A stretch of 64,000 nt of DNA from an uncultured Luminiphilus sp. (GCA_905182485.1 CAJJBO010000014.1:1-64000), one strand, 5' to 3'; shown: positions 1-10,367, counted from the stretch's first letter. A program made the numbers and translations. Notes: a model not told the origin generated them from the letters alone.

Positions 1-269
1 TCAATGAGCTTGGGCTCGACTGGCGCTATGGGGCGGCATTTTTCGAGCAACAGCTGATTGATTACGACGTGGGGAGTAATTACGGCAATTGGCAGTATTT
101 GGCGGGAGTGGGCAGTGATCCCCGCGGTGGACGGCATTTCAATCTTGAGAAGCAAACCGCACAGCATGACCCCAACGGCGTTTTTACCCAGAAGTGGGGC
201 GGATTCAGGCCACCCCAACCAGAACATGTGCTCGACGGTGCCGATTGGCCGATTACCGAGCCACGCTAA
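1..269 (+). CDS. DASH-type cryptochrome/photolyase, C-terminal part (5' end outside window)
   Basis: The reading frame enters at base 3 and ends with TAA at 267-269. The visible 88 residues contain [18 protein letters not shown] followed by DPRGGRHFN, the well-known end of the FAD-binding domain of DASH cryptochromes and CPD photolyases (N-Y-G-N-W and the DPRGGR loop contact the flavin). Family members repair UV-induced pyrimidine dimers (DASH mainly in single-stranded DNA) or sense blue light. The stop overlaps the start of the next gene by one base, so the two are translationally coupled. The short C-terminal tail after the FAD domain resembles bacterial DASH proteins. The N-terminal antenna domain is outside the window, so DASH versus another photolyase class is an inference. 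Confidence 0.85.
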   Translation, partial: NELGLDWRYGAAFFEQQLIDYDVGSNYGNWQYLAGVGSDPRGGRHFNLEKQTAQHDPNGVFTQKWGGFRPPQPEHVLDGADWPITEPR

Positions 270-445
270 TGGCGCATCGCAAAAAGTCTGACTTACCGAC
301 AAAACTCTGCCCCGTCTGCCAGCGCCCCTTCACCTGGCGCGCCCGATGGAAGCATCAATGGGAAAAAATCGTTTATTGCTCGCGTCGCTGCAGCCGCAAT
401 CGGCATCAACGCGTAACAGAGGACACAGCCACGCCTTATCAGTAG
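269..445 (+). CDS. DUF2256 small zinc-ribbon protein
   Basis: This 58-residue basic protein starts with an ATG that overlaps the preceding stop (TAATG). It has the DUF2256 pattern: an HRKK start, C14-x2-C17, the P-F-T-W-R core, and C37-x3-C41 near an R-R-C-S-R-N-R tail, so it probably binds one zinc ion. The function of the family is unknown. It is commonly found next to or fused with cryptochrome/photolyase genes, which fits its coupling here to the DASH-type gene. A longer reading frame starts upstream at 194, but it would lie inside the photolyase gene; the ATG at 269 gives the standard family length. Confidence 0.85.
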   Translation: MAHRKKSDLPTKLCPVCQRPFTWRARWKHQWEKIVYCSRRCSRNRHQRVTEDTATPYQ

Positions 446-546
446 TCTCAGTCAATGGCCCGCTTAGCTCGCTGATCAGGCGCTAGCGAGGCGGTGCTGC
501 TTAAGCCCTCAGCCTGACGGGTTTGACGGAATTTAACAGGGCGCCA

Positions 547-2076
547 CTAAAGCGACGCTAATCTCAGCAAATTAGTGTCTGCCCAGGAGACAACCGCGGC
601 CCGATTGTCGTCAGTGCGCTTGCGCCACCCCCCCAAAATTAACCCCATGCGAGGATTTGCGCTCAATAACTCTCGATGGCGATCAATAAAATGCCAATAC
701 AAGCTATTGTAAGGACACGCACCGTCGCCGGTCACTTTCTTAGGGTCGTAGCAGCACGCTTTACAGTGGTCACCCTGTTTTTGGATATATTTACCACTGG
801 CCGCGTAAGGCTTGGACGCCATGATGCCGCCATCGGCAAACAGCGCCATTCCGGGTGTGTTGGGCAGCTCAACCCATTCATAAGCATCGACGTAAACCGC
901 GAGGTACCACTCACAAACGGCGGTCACATCCAGCCCAGCAAGCAACGCAAAGTTACCAATCACCATTAGCCGCTGTATGTGGTGTGCGTAACCTAAATCC
1001 AGTGACTGAGTGAGTGCCCGGGACAGGCACTGCATATCGGTCTCACCGGTCCAAAACCAATCGGGCAAGGGTGTCGTGGCGTTAAGTGTGTTGTGCGTTT
1101 TGTAATCTGGCATGTGGTGCCAATACAGCCCTCGCACATATTCACGCCAGCCCAAGACTTGCCGAATAAACCCCTCAGCGGCAGCCAATGAACAGTCGCC
1201 TTTTCGATAAGCTGCCTCAACCCGTTCACACACCGCCAATGGCTCTAGCAGACCACAATTGAGGTACATCGAAATTAAGCCATGAAATAACCAGGGCGAC
1301 GATTCCGTCAGGGCGTCTTGATAGGTCCCAAAATACGGCAATGCATGAGTACAAAACCAGGATAATTCGTCCGCTGCGTCCTCTGCCGTCACCGCCCACC
1401 GAAACGTGCTCAAGTCGCCCGGATTATCTGGAAAGGCCGCATTCACCGCTTTTATGACTTCGCGAGTCATCGCATCCTGCGGCGGAGTGGGACGCTCTGG
1501 AATCTCACATTGGCCGCGCCATCCCGAGCGATTCTCAGCGTCATAGTTCCACTTGCCGCCCTCTGGCTGATCGCCCTCCATCAGCAAGGCATAGCGCTTG
1601 CGCATCTCGCGATAAAAATACTCCATGCGCAACTGCTTGCGGCCTTCGGCCCATTGACTAAAGTCCTCTATCGAGGACAGGAAACGGGTGTCTTCGAGGA
1701 TTTCGACTTCCCTCTCGAGGGCGGCTGACCACGTTTGCATCTGCTCTCGGAGCCGATACTCCCCCGGCTCACAGACGACCAATCGGTTAAAACCCACTTG
1801 TGCCTGAGCCCGCTCACATGCCGCCAGTAACGTGGGTAGCGCCTCCTCGAAGGCGTAATACTCGACCTGAAATCCCCGCTCTCGCAGCGCCACCGCAAAA
1901 TGTCGCATCGCGCTGAACAGTAACGCGATCTTGTGGCGGTTATGACGCACATAAGTGGCCTCCTCGACCACTTCCGCGAGGATAACCACCGCGTCTGCTG
2001 GATCAGCTGAGATGAGCGCCGGGTGCTGCCAACTCAGCTGGTCACCCAGCACTAGAATACCTGTCGTTTTATTCAT
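547..2076 (-). CDS. FeS-type (class PhrB/CryB) photolyase-related protein
   Basis: A complete 509-aa protein of the cryptochrome/photolyase-related family (COG3046; Agrobacterium PhrB, Rhodobacter CryB), which repair (6-4) photoproducts and carry FAD, a lumazine antenna and a [4Fe-4S] cluster. The N-terminus (GILVLGDQLSWQHPAL) is the family signature. The C-terminal cluster ligands are visible as C438-x2-C441 with a later C454 in ACPYNSLYWHF, and DAYEWVELPNTPGM precedes them. The length matches the family (about 500-510 aa) and the frame is unbroken. It faces the DASH-type gene and DUF2256 gene across about 100 bases. Substrate specificity is inferred from family membership. Confidence 0.9.
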   Translation of the reverse strand: MNKTTGILVLGDQLSWQHPALISADPADAVVILAEVVEEATYVRHNRHKIALLFSAMRHFAVALRERGFQVEYYAFEEALPTLLAACERAQAQVGFNRLVVCEPGEYRLREQMQTWSAALEREVEILEDTRFLSSIEDFSQWAEGRKQLRMEYFYREMRKRYALLMEGDQPEGGKWNYDAENRSGWRGQCEIPERPTPPQDAMTREVIKAVNAAFPDNPGDLSTFRWAVTAEDAADELSWFCTHALPYFGTYQDALTESSPWLFHGLISMYLNCGLLEPLAVCERVEAAYRKGDCSLAAAEGFIRQVLGWREYVRGLYWHHMPDYKTHNTLNATTPLPDWFWTGETDMQCLSRALTQSLDLGYAHHIQRLMVIGNFALLAGLDVTAVCEWYLAVYVDAYEWVELPNTPGMALFADGGIMASKPYAASGKYIQKQGDHCKACCYDPKKVTGDGACPYNSLYWHFIDRHRELLSANPRMGLILGGWRKRTDDNRAAVVSWADTNLLRLASL

Positions 2077-2184
2077 GACTCTTCCTACGGCGGCAGCGTC
2101 GGCCCAGACCAGTTGCCCGCTCTACTGAAACGCGACAGACTGATCCGCCACGGTGACGAGGCCGAGTCTCGAAGGAATATTCAC

Positions 2185-3364
2185 ATGATCTGGTTCAAAC
2201 GATTTCTGACTGCCTGTGCAGCGCTGTCGCTGTTGTTGGTCATCGGATTTTTCACGCTCGCCCCCCAATGGGTAGACCGAAACGCCAATGTCGTGACGGG
2301 GGGGGCAGGACCGGCACCCTCTGCAGCGACACTGGCACTGCATCAACAGCTGCTGGTCGGTGATTTACACGCCGACTCAGCTTTGTGGGGCCGGGACCTT
2401 TTGACACGTCATCAATGGGGCCAAGTTGACCTACCACGGCTCATCGAGGGCGGCGCGGCGCTGCAAATGTTCACCACGGTGACCAAGTCACCACGAGGAC
2501 AAAACTATGACCGCAATGCCTCGATGCCGCGGATAATATTACGCTGCTTGCGCTGGCACAGCGCTGGCCGGCAGCGGCCTACAACAGCCTTTTCGCCCGA
2601 GCGATGCTGCAAGCGGAGCGGGTGCTCACAGCGGCAGAGCACAGTTCGCAGCTGACCCTAATCCGTTCAAAAAGAGACCTCAGTCAGCTTGTTATCGCAG
2701 CGCGCAGACGGCGAGAGGATCGTTGGCGCCTTACTGGGCACAGAGGGCTCTCATGCGCTGGACGGCGAGCTGGAGAATATCGACCGGCTTTATGCTGCGG
2801 GCTTTCGGATGATGGGCCTTCAACATTTTTTTGATAACCGCCTCGGTGGCTCCCTTCATGGCGAGTCACAAACGGGCCTGACCCGCTTTGGGATCGACGC
2901 TGTCAAAAAAATGCACGCAATGGACGTGATGATTGATGTCGCACATAGCAGTGAGGCCACGGTGCGCGATACCTTGGCCGCGACCGGCAATGGGGCACTG
3001 ATCGTGAGCCATACCGGCTTTCAAGGTCATTGCCCAAGCCCGCGTAACATTAGCGACGAGACGATGGCGCTGATTACGCAAGCAGGGGGACTGATCGGCG
3101 TCGGCTTTTGGGCAGATGTCACCTGCGGCGAAGAGCGTGACCGCGATTGCCGAGGCGATCCGCTACGGTGTGAAACGCTTTGGCGCGTCGCATATCGCCC
3201 TGGGTTCAGATTGGGACGGTTCTGTCACGACGCCCATCGACGCCGCGCAACTGCCCCACCTGACCCAAGCGCTGGTCGACGCCGGGCTCCGTGAGGCCTC
3301 CATCCGCGCCGTCATGGGCGGCAACATGGCGCGTTTTCTCAACGAGCATTTGCCCCCCACTTGA
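2185..3364 (+). CDS. Membrane-anchored M19 (renal-type) dipeptidase, frameshifted in this sequence
   Basis: A zinc dipeptidase of family M19. The ATG at 2185 begins an N-terminal hydrophobic segment (about residues 8-28), so the enzyme is probably exported or membrane-anchored. Metal-site elements occur in order: GDLHADSALWG (His-x-Asp), GTEGSHAL (bridging Glu), DVAHSSEAT (His), SHTGFQG (His) and GSDWDGSV (Asp). The gene is read in three frames, with changes near 2520, 2695 and 3120; conserved sequence continues after each, so single-base errors are likelier than decay. The reconstructed length of about 393 aa is normal. It converges on the acyl-CoA dehydrogenase genes with 45 bases between stops. 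Confidence 0.8.
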
Positions 3365-3409
3365 TCACCCCGAAGCCGCATAAGATGCTTCAGAGGTTGT
3401 TTGTCTGAC

Positions 3410-4547
3410 TCAGGAGTCTAAGAGCAGCGCCGCCAGCCTTTTGCGATGGTGAATCGCTCCACCAAACATCTGTTGCGCCCATTGAGCGCGGCGGATAAAC
3501 AGCGTCGAGTCACAGTCCCAGGTAAAACCAAAGCCGCCATGAAACTGCACAGAGCGATCCCCAGCAAACACCATGACGTCGTCAGCGGCCACTTTGGCCA
3601 TCCTGCAAGCCGTCTCGGCGTCTTCGGAGCCGGCTCAGATCATCCACCACACTCGCCCCGTGATAAATAAACGAGCGCGCGTTTTCCATGCCCACATAAA
3701 TATCAACAGTGGGGTGCTTCAGTGCCTGATAGGACCCGATCAATTTCCCAAATTGCTTGCGCGTTTTGAGGTAGTCCGTAATACCACTAAGACACAGGGC
3801 TGCAGCGCCCGTCGTCTCTGATGCCGTGAGCAGCGCCCCCAGCAACAGAGTGTCCCGCAGCGCAGCCACAACGCGCTCGCCACGGAGAATATCGACCGGT
3901 ACCACACCCGTAAAATCGACATTGGCGGATCGCTTCGTCAGGTCAATCACCACGTTATGGGAGAGTGCGTCACTCGACAGCGCCGTCGCTTCGACAATAG
4001 CCAGTATGGGTTCGCCATTATCGTTCGCCACGACAACGAACACATCAGCAACGCCCGCATCGGCAACAAAACATTTCCGGCCACTCAAGCATCCGTCACT
4101 GCCAAGGCTGACACCGCAGTTCGCCGCACCCCAATCCGCATGATCCAATAGGGCGAGGGCACCAACTTCGCCGCCACACAAGCGAGTCAGCCAACTGGCC
4201 GCAGCCTCTCCCGCCGCGCGCCAAATCAGTTGACCCGCTAACGTCGTACTGAGCAGGGGTGTACCGAGCAAGCCACCACCGAGTGACTCAAAAACCGGCA
4301 CGGCAGAGCCAACGCCCATGCCTGCTCCGCCTACACTGTCGGGCAGGGCAATTCCGGTCCAACCCATGTCGACCATGCTTTGCCACAGAGCAGGATCAAA
4401 CCCGGTCTCAGTCTCTAACTGTGCTCGAATCACATCGATAGGCGCCTTATCTCGCACGAACCCCCGCGCCACATCCAGCAACATGCCCTGCTCTTCACTA
4501 AAGGTCATGGTTACATTTGGTGTCACTGACATCGCATCCGCCCTCAC
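3410..4547 (-). CDS. Acyl-CoA dehydrogenase family protein (possible non-catalytic partner subunit), frameshifted
   Basis: A reconstructed 379-aa acyl-CoA dehydrogenase. The N-terminal helical part (FSEEQGMLLDVARGFVRD) is followed by the middle beta domain and a C-terminal domain with TRKQFGKLIGSYQALKH and QFHGGFGFTWDCD. The frame changes near 3600 (net +1 base). Its ATG overlaps the stop of the upstream dehydrogenase (ATGA, 4544-4547), so the two are coupled. Helix G, where related enzymes have the catalytic Glu (E-R), reads VAALRDTLLLGALLTASE without that Glu. This suggests the auxiliary half of a heteromeric enzyme, as in the ChsE-type alpha2beta2 dehydrogenases; the role is inferred. Substrate unknown. 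Confidence 0.8.
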
Positions 4548-5747
4548 TTCGGCAAACCAAGCACATGCTCGGCGACAATATTGGCTTGAACTTGAGTGGT
4601 GCCGCCACCAATGGTGGCACCAAAATTACTGAAGTACGCTCGCTGCCAAAACCCACCACTGACGGCGTCGTCATCACCCACATACAGCGCGCTCTGAGCC
4701 CCTTGCTTACTCGCAGTGTATTGTTTCATGCGACGCTCGTACTCAGTGCCTCGATACTTCACTGACAACGCCAAGCCCATGGGGTAATCGGTACCCAAAG
4801 CGGGAATCGCCATTCGTCGAGCAGCCAAGGACAGTGCCTTCGCCTCCATCATGAAGCCCACCAAGTCGTCTCGCACAATGGGATCGGATAACAGCGGTTC
4901 TCCATCTTGCTCAATGGCCGATAGCTCATCGATCATATCGTCGACTTGCACTGCAACGCCCCAATACGCACTGGCTTGGCCCGCCGTCACCCCTCGCTCA
5001 TATTCCAGGGTCTTCATCGCCACGGTCCAGCCGCCGCCCTCTTCACCCATTAAGCAACTGGCCGGTATACGCGCGTCAGTAAAGAAGGTCTGATTAAAGC
5101 CATACTCGCCCGTCACCTTGCGAATCGGGTGCGCCTCGATGCCGGCTACTTTCATGGGAGACAGAAAAAATGAGAGCCCATCATATTTCCGCTCTGTTTT
5201 CGTGTTGGTGCGCGCCAACAGAATCATATGGTCCGCATAGTTGCCCAAGGTGGTCCATATTTTGGAACCATTGACCACGTATTCGTCGCCCTCTTTAACG
5301 GCACGCGTTTGCACCACTACCTAAATCAGAACCATGATCTGGCTCAGAGAAGCCCTGACACCAAATCTCCTCTGCCGAGAGGATGTTTTTAATGTACTTC
5401 GACTTCTCCGCTTCTGTTCCCATATCGAGTAACAGTGGGCCCACCCAGTTGAGACCAATCGTATTGAAAATAATCGGCGCCCGGTGACGCCCCAGCTCTT
5501 TATCCACTATGAATTGATAGGCCGAATCGGCGCCCTGCCCGCCGTATTCAGTGGGCCAGTGCATCCCCAAAAACCCTGCTTGCCACAGCTTGTGCTGCCA
5601 CTCTCGTAAAAAATCGAGTTGCTGCTCTGTGCCCACCTCCAGAAAAGTCAGGGGCAGCAAAAAGCCGGGATCGGAGGGCACATTTTCTGCCATCCACGCG
5701 GCCACTTCTGACTTAAAAGCCTGCAAAGCGGCTTTGCTTTCACTCAT
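4544..5747 (-). CDS. Acyl-CoA dehydrogenase, frameshifted in this sequence
   Basis: A reconstructed 400-aa FAD enzyme that introduces an alpha-beta double bond into acyl-CoA during beta-oxidation or cyclic-compound breakdown. It has MHWPTEYGGQGAD, GFSEPDHGSDL, IWTTLGNYADHMILLARTN, LEYERGVTAG (Glu of the helix-G type) and the end IGGGTTQVQANIVAEHVLGLPK. One inserted base near 5320 splits the frame between DHGSDL and VQTRAV. A GGAG lies just before the ATG at 5747. It is the first gene of a two-gene unit overlapping the next dehydrogenase by 4 bases. The 11-bp tandem repeat array lies upstream. Confidence 0.88.
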
Positions 5748-5799
5748 ATGTTCACTCCTATTGCATCTCTGTGATCTACCTGGTCGGCCTATTTTACTT

Positions 5800-5863
5800 C
5801 ACTCTTTAGGCACTCTTTAGGCACTCTTCAGGCACTATCTCGGCACTTTAGGACACTCTTTAC
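5800..5863. repeat. 11-bp tandem repeat array, about 5.5 copies
   Basis: On the plus strand the unit is CACTCTTTAGG. Copies start at 5800 and 5811 (identical), 5822 (one change), 5833 (diverged), 5844 (10 bp) and 5854 (partial). The array sits between two same-strand dehydrogenase genes, 5' of the one starting at 5747. The 11-bp period is close to one helical turn, which would put each unit on the same DNA face. A TAAAAT-like -10 element follows it on the minus strand. It may be a regulatory iteron array or simply a minisatellite. Confidence 0.85.
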
Positions 5864-5952
5864 CGCGCTTTTCTCGCGATGTGCGCCAGTGGCCGCAGCT
5901 GAGGGCTTATTTCAGCGCGCCAGTATATCTGGTCGACCCACCTTATGCCGGG

Positions 5953-7119
5953 TTAAAGCCCGTATTGACGAGTGGCCAGATCACGCATAATTTCTTCTGA
6001 CCCACCGCCAATGGCATTCACCCGCACCTCTCGATAAATCCGCTCTACCCGATTGCCTCGCATGTAACCGAGACCGCCCAGTATTTGCATCGCCTCACGC
6101 GCGCAAAACTCCATTACCTCGCTCGCTTGCACTTTCAATAGTGCGATATCACCCGGGTTCGGTGTCCCCGCTTCGATCGATTCGTAGCAGAGGCGAATGT
6201 AAGCTTGCGTGGCGTTCAGCTTCTGCTTCATCTGCGCGATCTTGTGCCTGATCACTTGATGGTCCGCCAGTCGCTTACCAAATGTTGAGCGCTCGATAGC
6301 CCACGCTACGGACTCCTCAAGACAAACGCGTCCGAAGGCTTCCATCGCCGCTGCCATGCCCATACGCTCGTTATTAAAGTTAGTCATGATGACCCTAAAG
6401 CCTTCATTTTCAGTGCCAATCAGGTTGCTCACCGGCACCCGCACCTGATCAAAATAGAGCGTGGCAGTATCCGACGCCCACCAGCCCATCTTGCGATCCA
6501 ATGGCGTACGAGAGAATCCCTGTGCATCGGTGGGAATCAGCAGCATCGAAACGCCTTTTGCGCCTGCCTCACCGGTTCTCACCGCGGTCGAGACCCAATT
6601 GGCGCGCATGCCCCCGGTAATATAGGTTTTACTGCCTGTAACGACGTAATGATCACCGTCACGTACCGCCGTCGTACTGAGATTAGCGACATCAGAACCG
6701 CCGCCAGGTTCACTAATGCCGAGAGAGATCCACTTTTCGCCCCTCAAAATAGGCGGCGCGATCTCAGCTTGCATGGCTTCAGTGCCCCAGTTGAGGATAG
6801 GCGGTAAGCCGATTCCATGAACCATCAAGGACGCGGGAACGCCCCCTACGCCAATGCGCGCGAGCTCCTCATTCACAATCCAGGCGTGCCAACTGTCACC
6901 AGGCACGCCTCCAAACGCTTCGGGATAGCCCAAACCTAACAACCCGACCTCAGCCGCCTTGGGCCACAGTGAGTTGGGCATCGCACCGGCCTCATCCCAA
7001 TCACTGGCATAAGGCATAATTTCGGCATCAATGAAGCGTCGGAGTGCCGCTCGCCACGCGAGGTGTTCCTCCTTCATATGCGGATTCGGTAACCGAGCAC
7101 CATCAAAATCGAGGCTCAT
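5953..7119 (-). CDS. Acyl-CoA dehydrogenase, complete
   Basis: An intact 388-aa acyl-CoA dehydrogenase. Visible elements are YPEAFGGVPGD, the flavin-contact region LGISEPGGGSDVANL, YVVTGSKTYITGG, FNNERMGMAAAMEAFGR (helix-G Glu), ERSTFGKRLADHQVIRHK, the QILGGLGYMRGNRVERIYREVR segment and the end GGGSEEIMRDLATRQYGL. Two in-frame ATGs are present; an AGGAG directly abuts the one at 7125 but is 6 bases ahead of the ATG at 7119, so 7119 is preferred. It resembles medium/long-chain bacterial dehydrogenases used in fatty-acid or branched acyl-CoA breakdown. It is transcribed toward the dehydrogenase pair and divergently from hemH. Confidence 0.92.
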   Translation of the reverse strand: MSLDFDGARLPNPHMKEEHLAWRAALRRFIDAEIMPYASDWDEAGAMPNSLWPKAAEVGLLGLGYPEAFGGVPGDSWHAWIVNEELARIGVGGVPASLMVHGIGLPPILNWGTEAMQAEIAPPILRGEKWISLGISEPGGGSDVANLSTTAVRDGDHYVVTGSKTYITGGMRANWVSTAVRTGEAGAKGVSMLLIPTDAQGFSRTPLDRKMGWWASDTATLYFDQVRVPVSNLIGTENEGFRVIMTNFNNERMGMAAAMEAFGRVCLEESVAWAIERSTFGKRLADHQVIRHKIAQMKQKLNATQAYIRLCYESIEAGTPNPGDIALLKVQASEVMEFCAREAMQILGGLGYMRGNRVERIYREVRVNAIGGGSEEIMRDLATRQYGL

Positions 7120-7286
7120 CAACATCTCCTTGCTAAGTGTGTCAGCGCCGCGCGAAACATCGAACGGCGATCATTCTTTTACGCACTGATCAAACCGGAG
7201 TCAATTTGCGTATAAGGTACAATCAGGGGCTCCATCACACCGCGCCAGAGCGCAATGGCCGGCAGCCCCGCGCTCAGGAATGTACT

Positions 7287-8364
7287 ATGAAATACATCGG
7301 TCAGTCCGATTATCAGCACCACTCGACACCCCGCATTGGTGTGCTGCTGACCAATCTAGGGACACCTGAGGCACCCACGGCCAAGGCATTAAAACCCTAT
7401 CTCAAGCAATTTCTTTGGGATCCTCGCGTCGTCGAGGTGCCTCGGCCCATTTGGTGGCTCATTCTCAATGGCATTATTCTAAATACCCGACCAAAACGCT
7501 CAGCAGAGGCCTATAAAGAAGTCTGGAGCGAGCGGGGGTCCCCTCTATTGGCTCACCTCGAGGATCAGGTAGCCGGCGTCTCGGCGCAACTCGAGGCCCG
7601 CTTTGGCAACCGTTTTATTGTGCGTGGTGCCATGCGCTATGGCGCGCCGGCCATCAGTACGGTGTTAACGGAAATGTTCGATGCCGGGATGGAGCAATTG
7701 GTGGTACTGCCGTTGTATCCGCAGTACGGCGGTCCGACCACTGGTTCGACATTCGATGAGGTCTCGGCAGAGCTCACGCGGCGACGCTGGCTGCCCTCGT
7801 TTCGGTTTGTCAGTGCTTATCACGACGACCCTCGCTATATCCGCGCAATGGCCGATAGCATTAAAGCACACTGGGCAGAGCACGGACGAGCCGACAAGCT
7901 CTTGCTCTCTTATCACGGCATGCCACAGCGCTATTTAATCGAGGGCGATCCTTATCATTGCCAGTGCTTTAAAACCTCTCGCCTCATCGGCGAAGGATCT
8001 AGCTGAGGCCCAGGTGATGACCACTTTTCAGTCGCGTTTTGGCCGTGAACCATGGTTACAGCCCTACACTGACGAGACCTTGAAAGCCCTGCCGAGTGAG
8101 GGTGTGACCTCGGTTCAAGTGGTGTGTCCGGGATTTTCGGCCGATTGCCTTGAGACGATTGAAGAGATTGGCATGGAAAATCGGGATTATTTTCTTGAGG
8201 CGGGGGGAACGCGCTACGAATATATCCCTTGTCTGAACGCGGAGCCCGGGCACGTCGCGGCATTAACCGGTCTGCTGGCGGACCAAATGCAGGGCTGGCT
8301 CACAAACGAACACGATCCGGCTATGAGCGATCGGTTAGCACGCAACTTGGGCGCACCCCACTAG
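7287..8364 (+). CDS. hemH: Ferrochelatase, frameshifted in this sequence
   Basis: Inserts Fe(II) into protoporphyrin IX, the last step of haem synthesis. The ATG at 7287 follows an AGGA. Motifs include [14 protein letters not shown], the substrate-loop region [40 protein letters not shown] (metal-binding His) and the end domain with [17 protein letters not shown]. The frame changes near 7990, just after [10 protein letters not shown], and resumes as [12 protein letters not shown]. The reconstructed 359 aa is slightly longer than E. coli HemH (320 aa). Its stop is 14 bases from the convergent ZIP gene. Confidence 0.9.
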
Positions 8365-8378
8365 GCGCAGCTTTAGGG

Positions 8379-9226
8379 CTAGTGTGCTGGTTCAAACCAG
8401 CCGATAGCCAAGGCCAAGGCAATCCCCATTAAGAATAATAAGGTCAGCCGAACGCGATCATGGCTGTGAAATTGCACCTCGGGTAACAAGTCACTCAACG
8501 CAATACAGATAAACGCGCCACCGGCAAAGGCGAGGGTTCCCGGCAGCCACAGAGACGACTCGAGATAAGGCGCCATACCCAAGTGAAAGGCAATCGCCGC
8601 CAGCGGGCATAGCATGGCAAATACGATGGCAGCTGACCAACGTTGGGCGGACGACCAGCCAGCGTTGGCCATCACGGTCTCTATAGACAGAGAATCCAGT
8701 GGCTTGTGCAGTAAAATAGCCAAAAACACACCCAAACCAAGGCCATGATCACTGAGCATGACGGCGCCTAGAGCAATGCCGTCGATCACTGTGTGAACAC
8801 ATAAACCCGTGAAAAGCCCGAGTGCACCGATCCCCCTCTCAGACGGGTGACTGTGGGCATGAGCATGTGAATCGGCATGTAAATCGGCACGTAAATTGGT
8901 TTGAGAGTCGGCCTCCGCTGACGACAGCTCGCTGGACGCTGCGGCGGCAACAAAATCATGCTGATGGAAATGGAATAGCCGCAACAGCAGCAACATAAAA
9001 ACAAGTCCAACGAGACTGCCATTACCAAATCAATATCACCGGCAAGACCGAAGCTATGAGGAATCAAGTGGCAAAGCGCTACACCCAGCATCAACCCTGA
9101 CACCAAACTCAGCACCATCTGAGTACGCGTATGCGTCATGGTGATCTGGCGCGGTAACCAACTGCCGAGCAGCGACGCCGCCAGGAGTGCCAGACTAAAA
9201 ATTCCCAGCCAGGACCATCCCGTCAT
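8379..9226 (-). CDS. ZIP-family divalent metal transporter, frameshifted in this sequence
   Basis: An inner-membrane protein of about 282 aa with repeated hydrophobic segments. The N-terminal part is MTGWSWLGIFSLALLAASLL, then ALCHLIPHSF; the C-terminal part has the ZIP metal-path motifs HTVIDGIALGAV and LLHKPLDSLS. Between TM3 and TM4 is a His-rich cytoplasmic-type loop (HADSHAHAHSH), usual for zinc/iron ZIP carriers. The frame changes near 9015, within a Leu/Cys-rich repeat. It starts 4 bases after the proB stop and is probably the last gene of the rplU-rpmA-obgE-proB unit. Metal specificity cannot be told from the sequence. Confidence 0.85.
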
Positions 9227-9230
9227 GCGG

Positions 9231-10367
9231 CTAACCCCCGACCAAATTATCGCGGTGAATCATTTCCTCTTCACCTCGGTAGCCCAGAATCGCTTCAATA
9301 TCTGTCGAACTTTTTCCGATCAGCGCCGCGGCTTCGTCACTGGCGTAGTTGACCAGCCCCCGCGCCCGCTCTTTTCCGGTCGCATCGACACAGCTCACCA
9401 AATCACCTCTTTGGAAAGCGCCTGTCACCGCAGTAATCCCAATGGGCAATAGGGAGCGGCCGTGGTCAGATACGACCGCCACCGCACCCTCATCGAGCAC
9501 CAGCTGCCCTTGCGCATGCAGCAGGCTAGCCAGCCATTGTTTGCGGGCGCTAAGCGGTTGGCGACTGGTGTGTAAGAAGGTTCCCACCATTTCGCCCTCG
9601 ACCACCTTAGGGATCACATCGGGCAACCGACCATTTGCAATAATCGTGCTAGTACCAGAGCGCGCAGCCAAACGAGCGGCACTGAGTTTCGTCGCCATAC
9701 CCCCGCGCCCCAAGGTACTGCCCTCACCCGCTATCGCGTCGAGGTCTGGATCATGCACATCGGCTGAGGCAATCAGTTTGGCATCCTTATCCTGTCGCGG
9801 ATCGCGATCCATGAGCCCATCTTGATCGGTCAGAATTAACAGTGCTTCCGCATCTACCAGATTCGCAACCAAGGCCGCCAGAGTGTCATTGTCGCCCAGC
9901 CGAATTTCGTCGGTCACCACGGTGTCATTCTCGTTGATGATCGGCAACACACCCATGCCGAGCAGCGTATTGAGGGTACTGCGCGCATTTAAATATCGAT
10001 CACGAGCGCGGACATCGGCATGGCTTAATAAAATTTGTGCCGTGACCACACCATGTGGCCCCAGGCAATCCTCATAAGCGCGCACGAGTGCCGACTGCCC
10101 TACGGCCGCGGCAGCTTGGGATAAGTGGATCTCTCGCGGGCGCTCTGACAGATTAAGCCGCACCAAACCGGCAGCAATGGCGCCACTGGAAACCAGCACC
10201 ACTTCATGCCCGAGGGCGTGAAGTGACGCCAATTGGCGCGTCAACGTCTTCATGACGAGTGGATCCAGCCCCAGACCATCGTTGGTGAGCAATGCGCTGC
10301 CCACCTTGATCACCCAGCGTCGAACGCTCGTTAAGCGATGCCGAGCCGTATTGTCGGCTGTATCGCT

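Noticed and set aside
5953-7119. Third acyl-CoA dehydrogenase as inactive because GGGS replaces the YEGT-type Glu
   Set aside because: Enzymes with GGG at this place carry the catalytic Glu in helix G instead, and this protein has it (FNNERMG).
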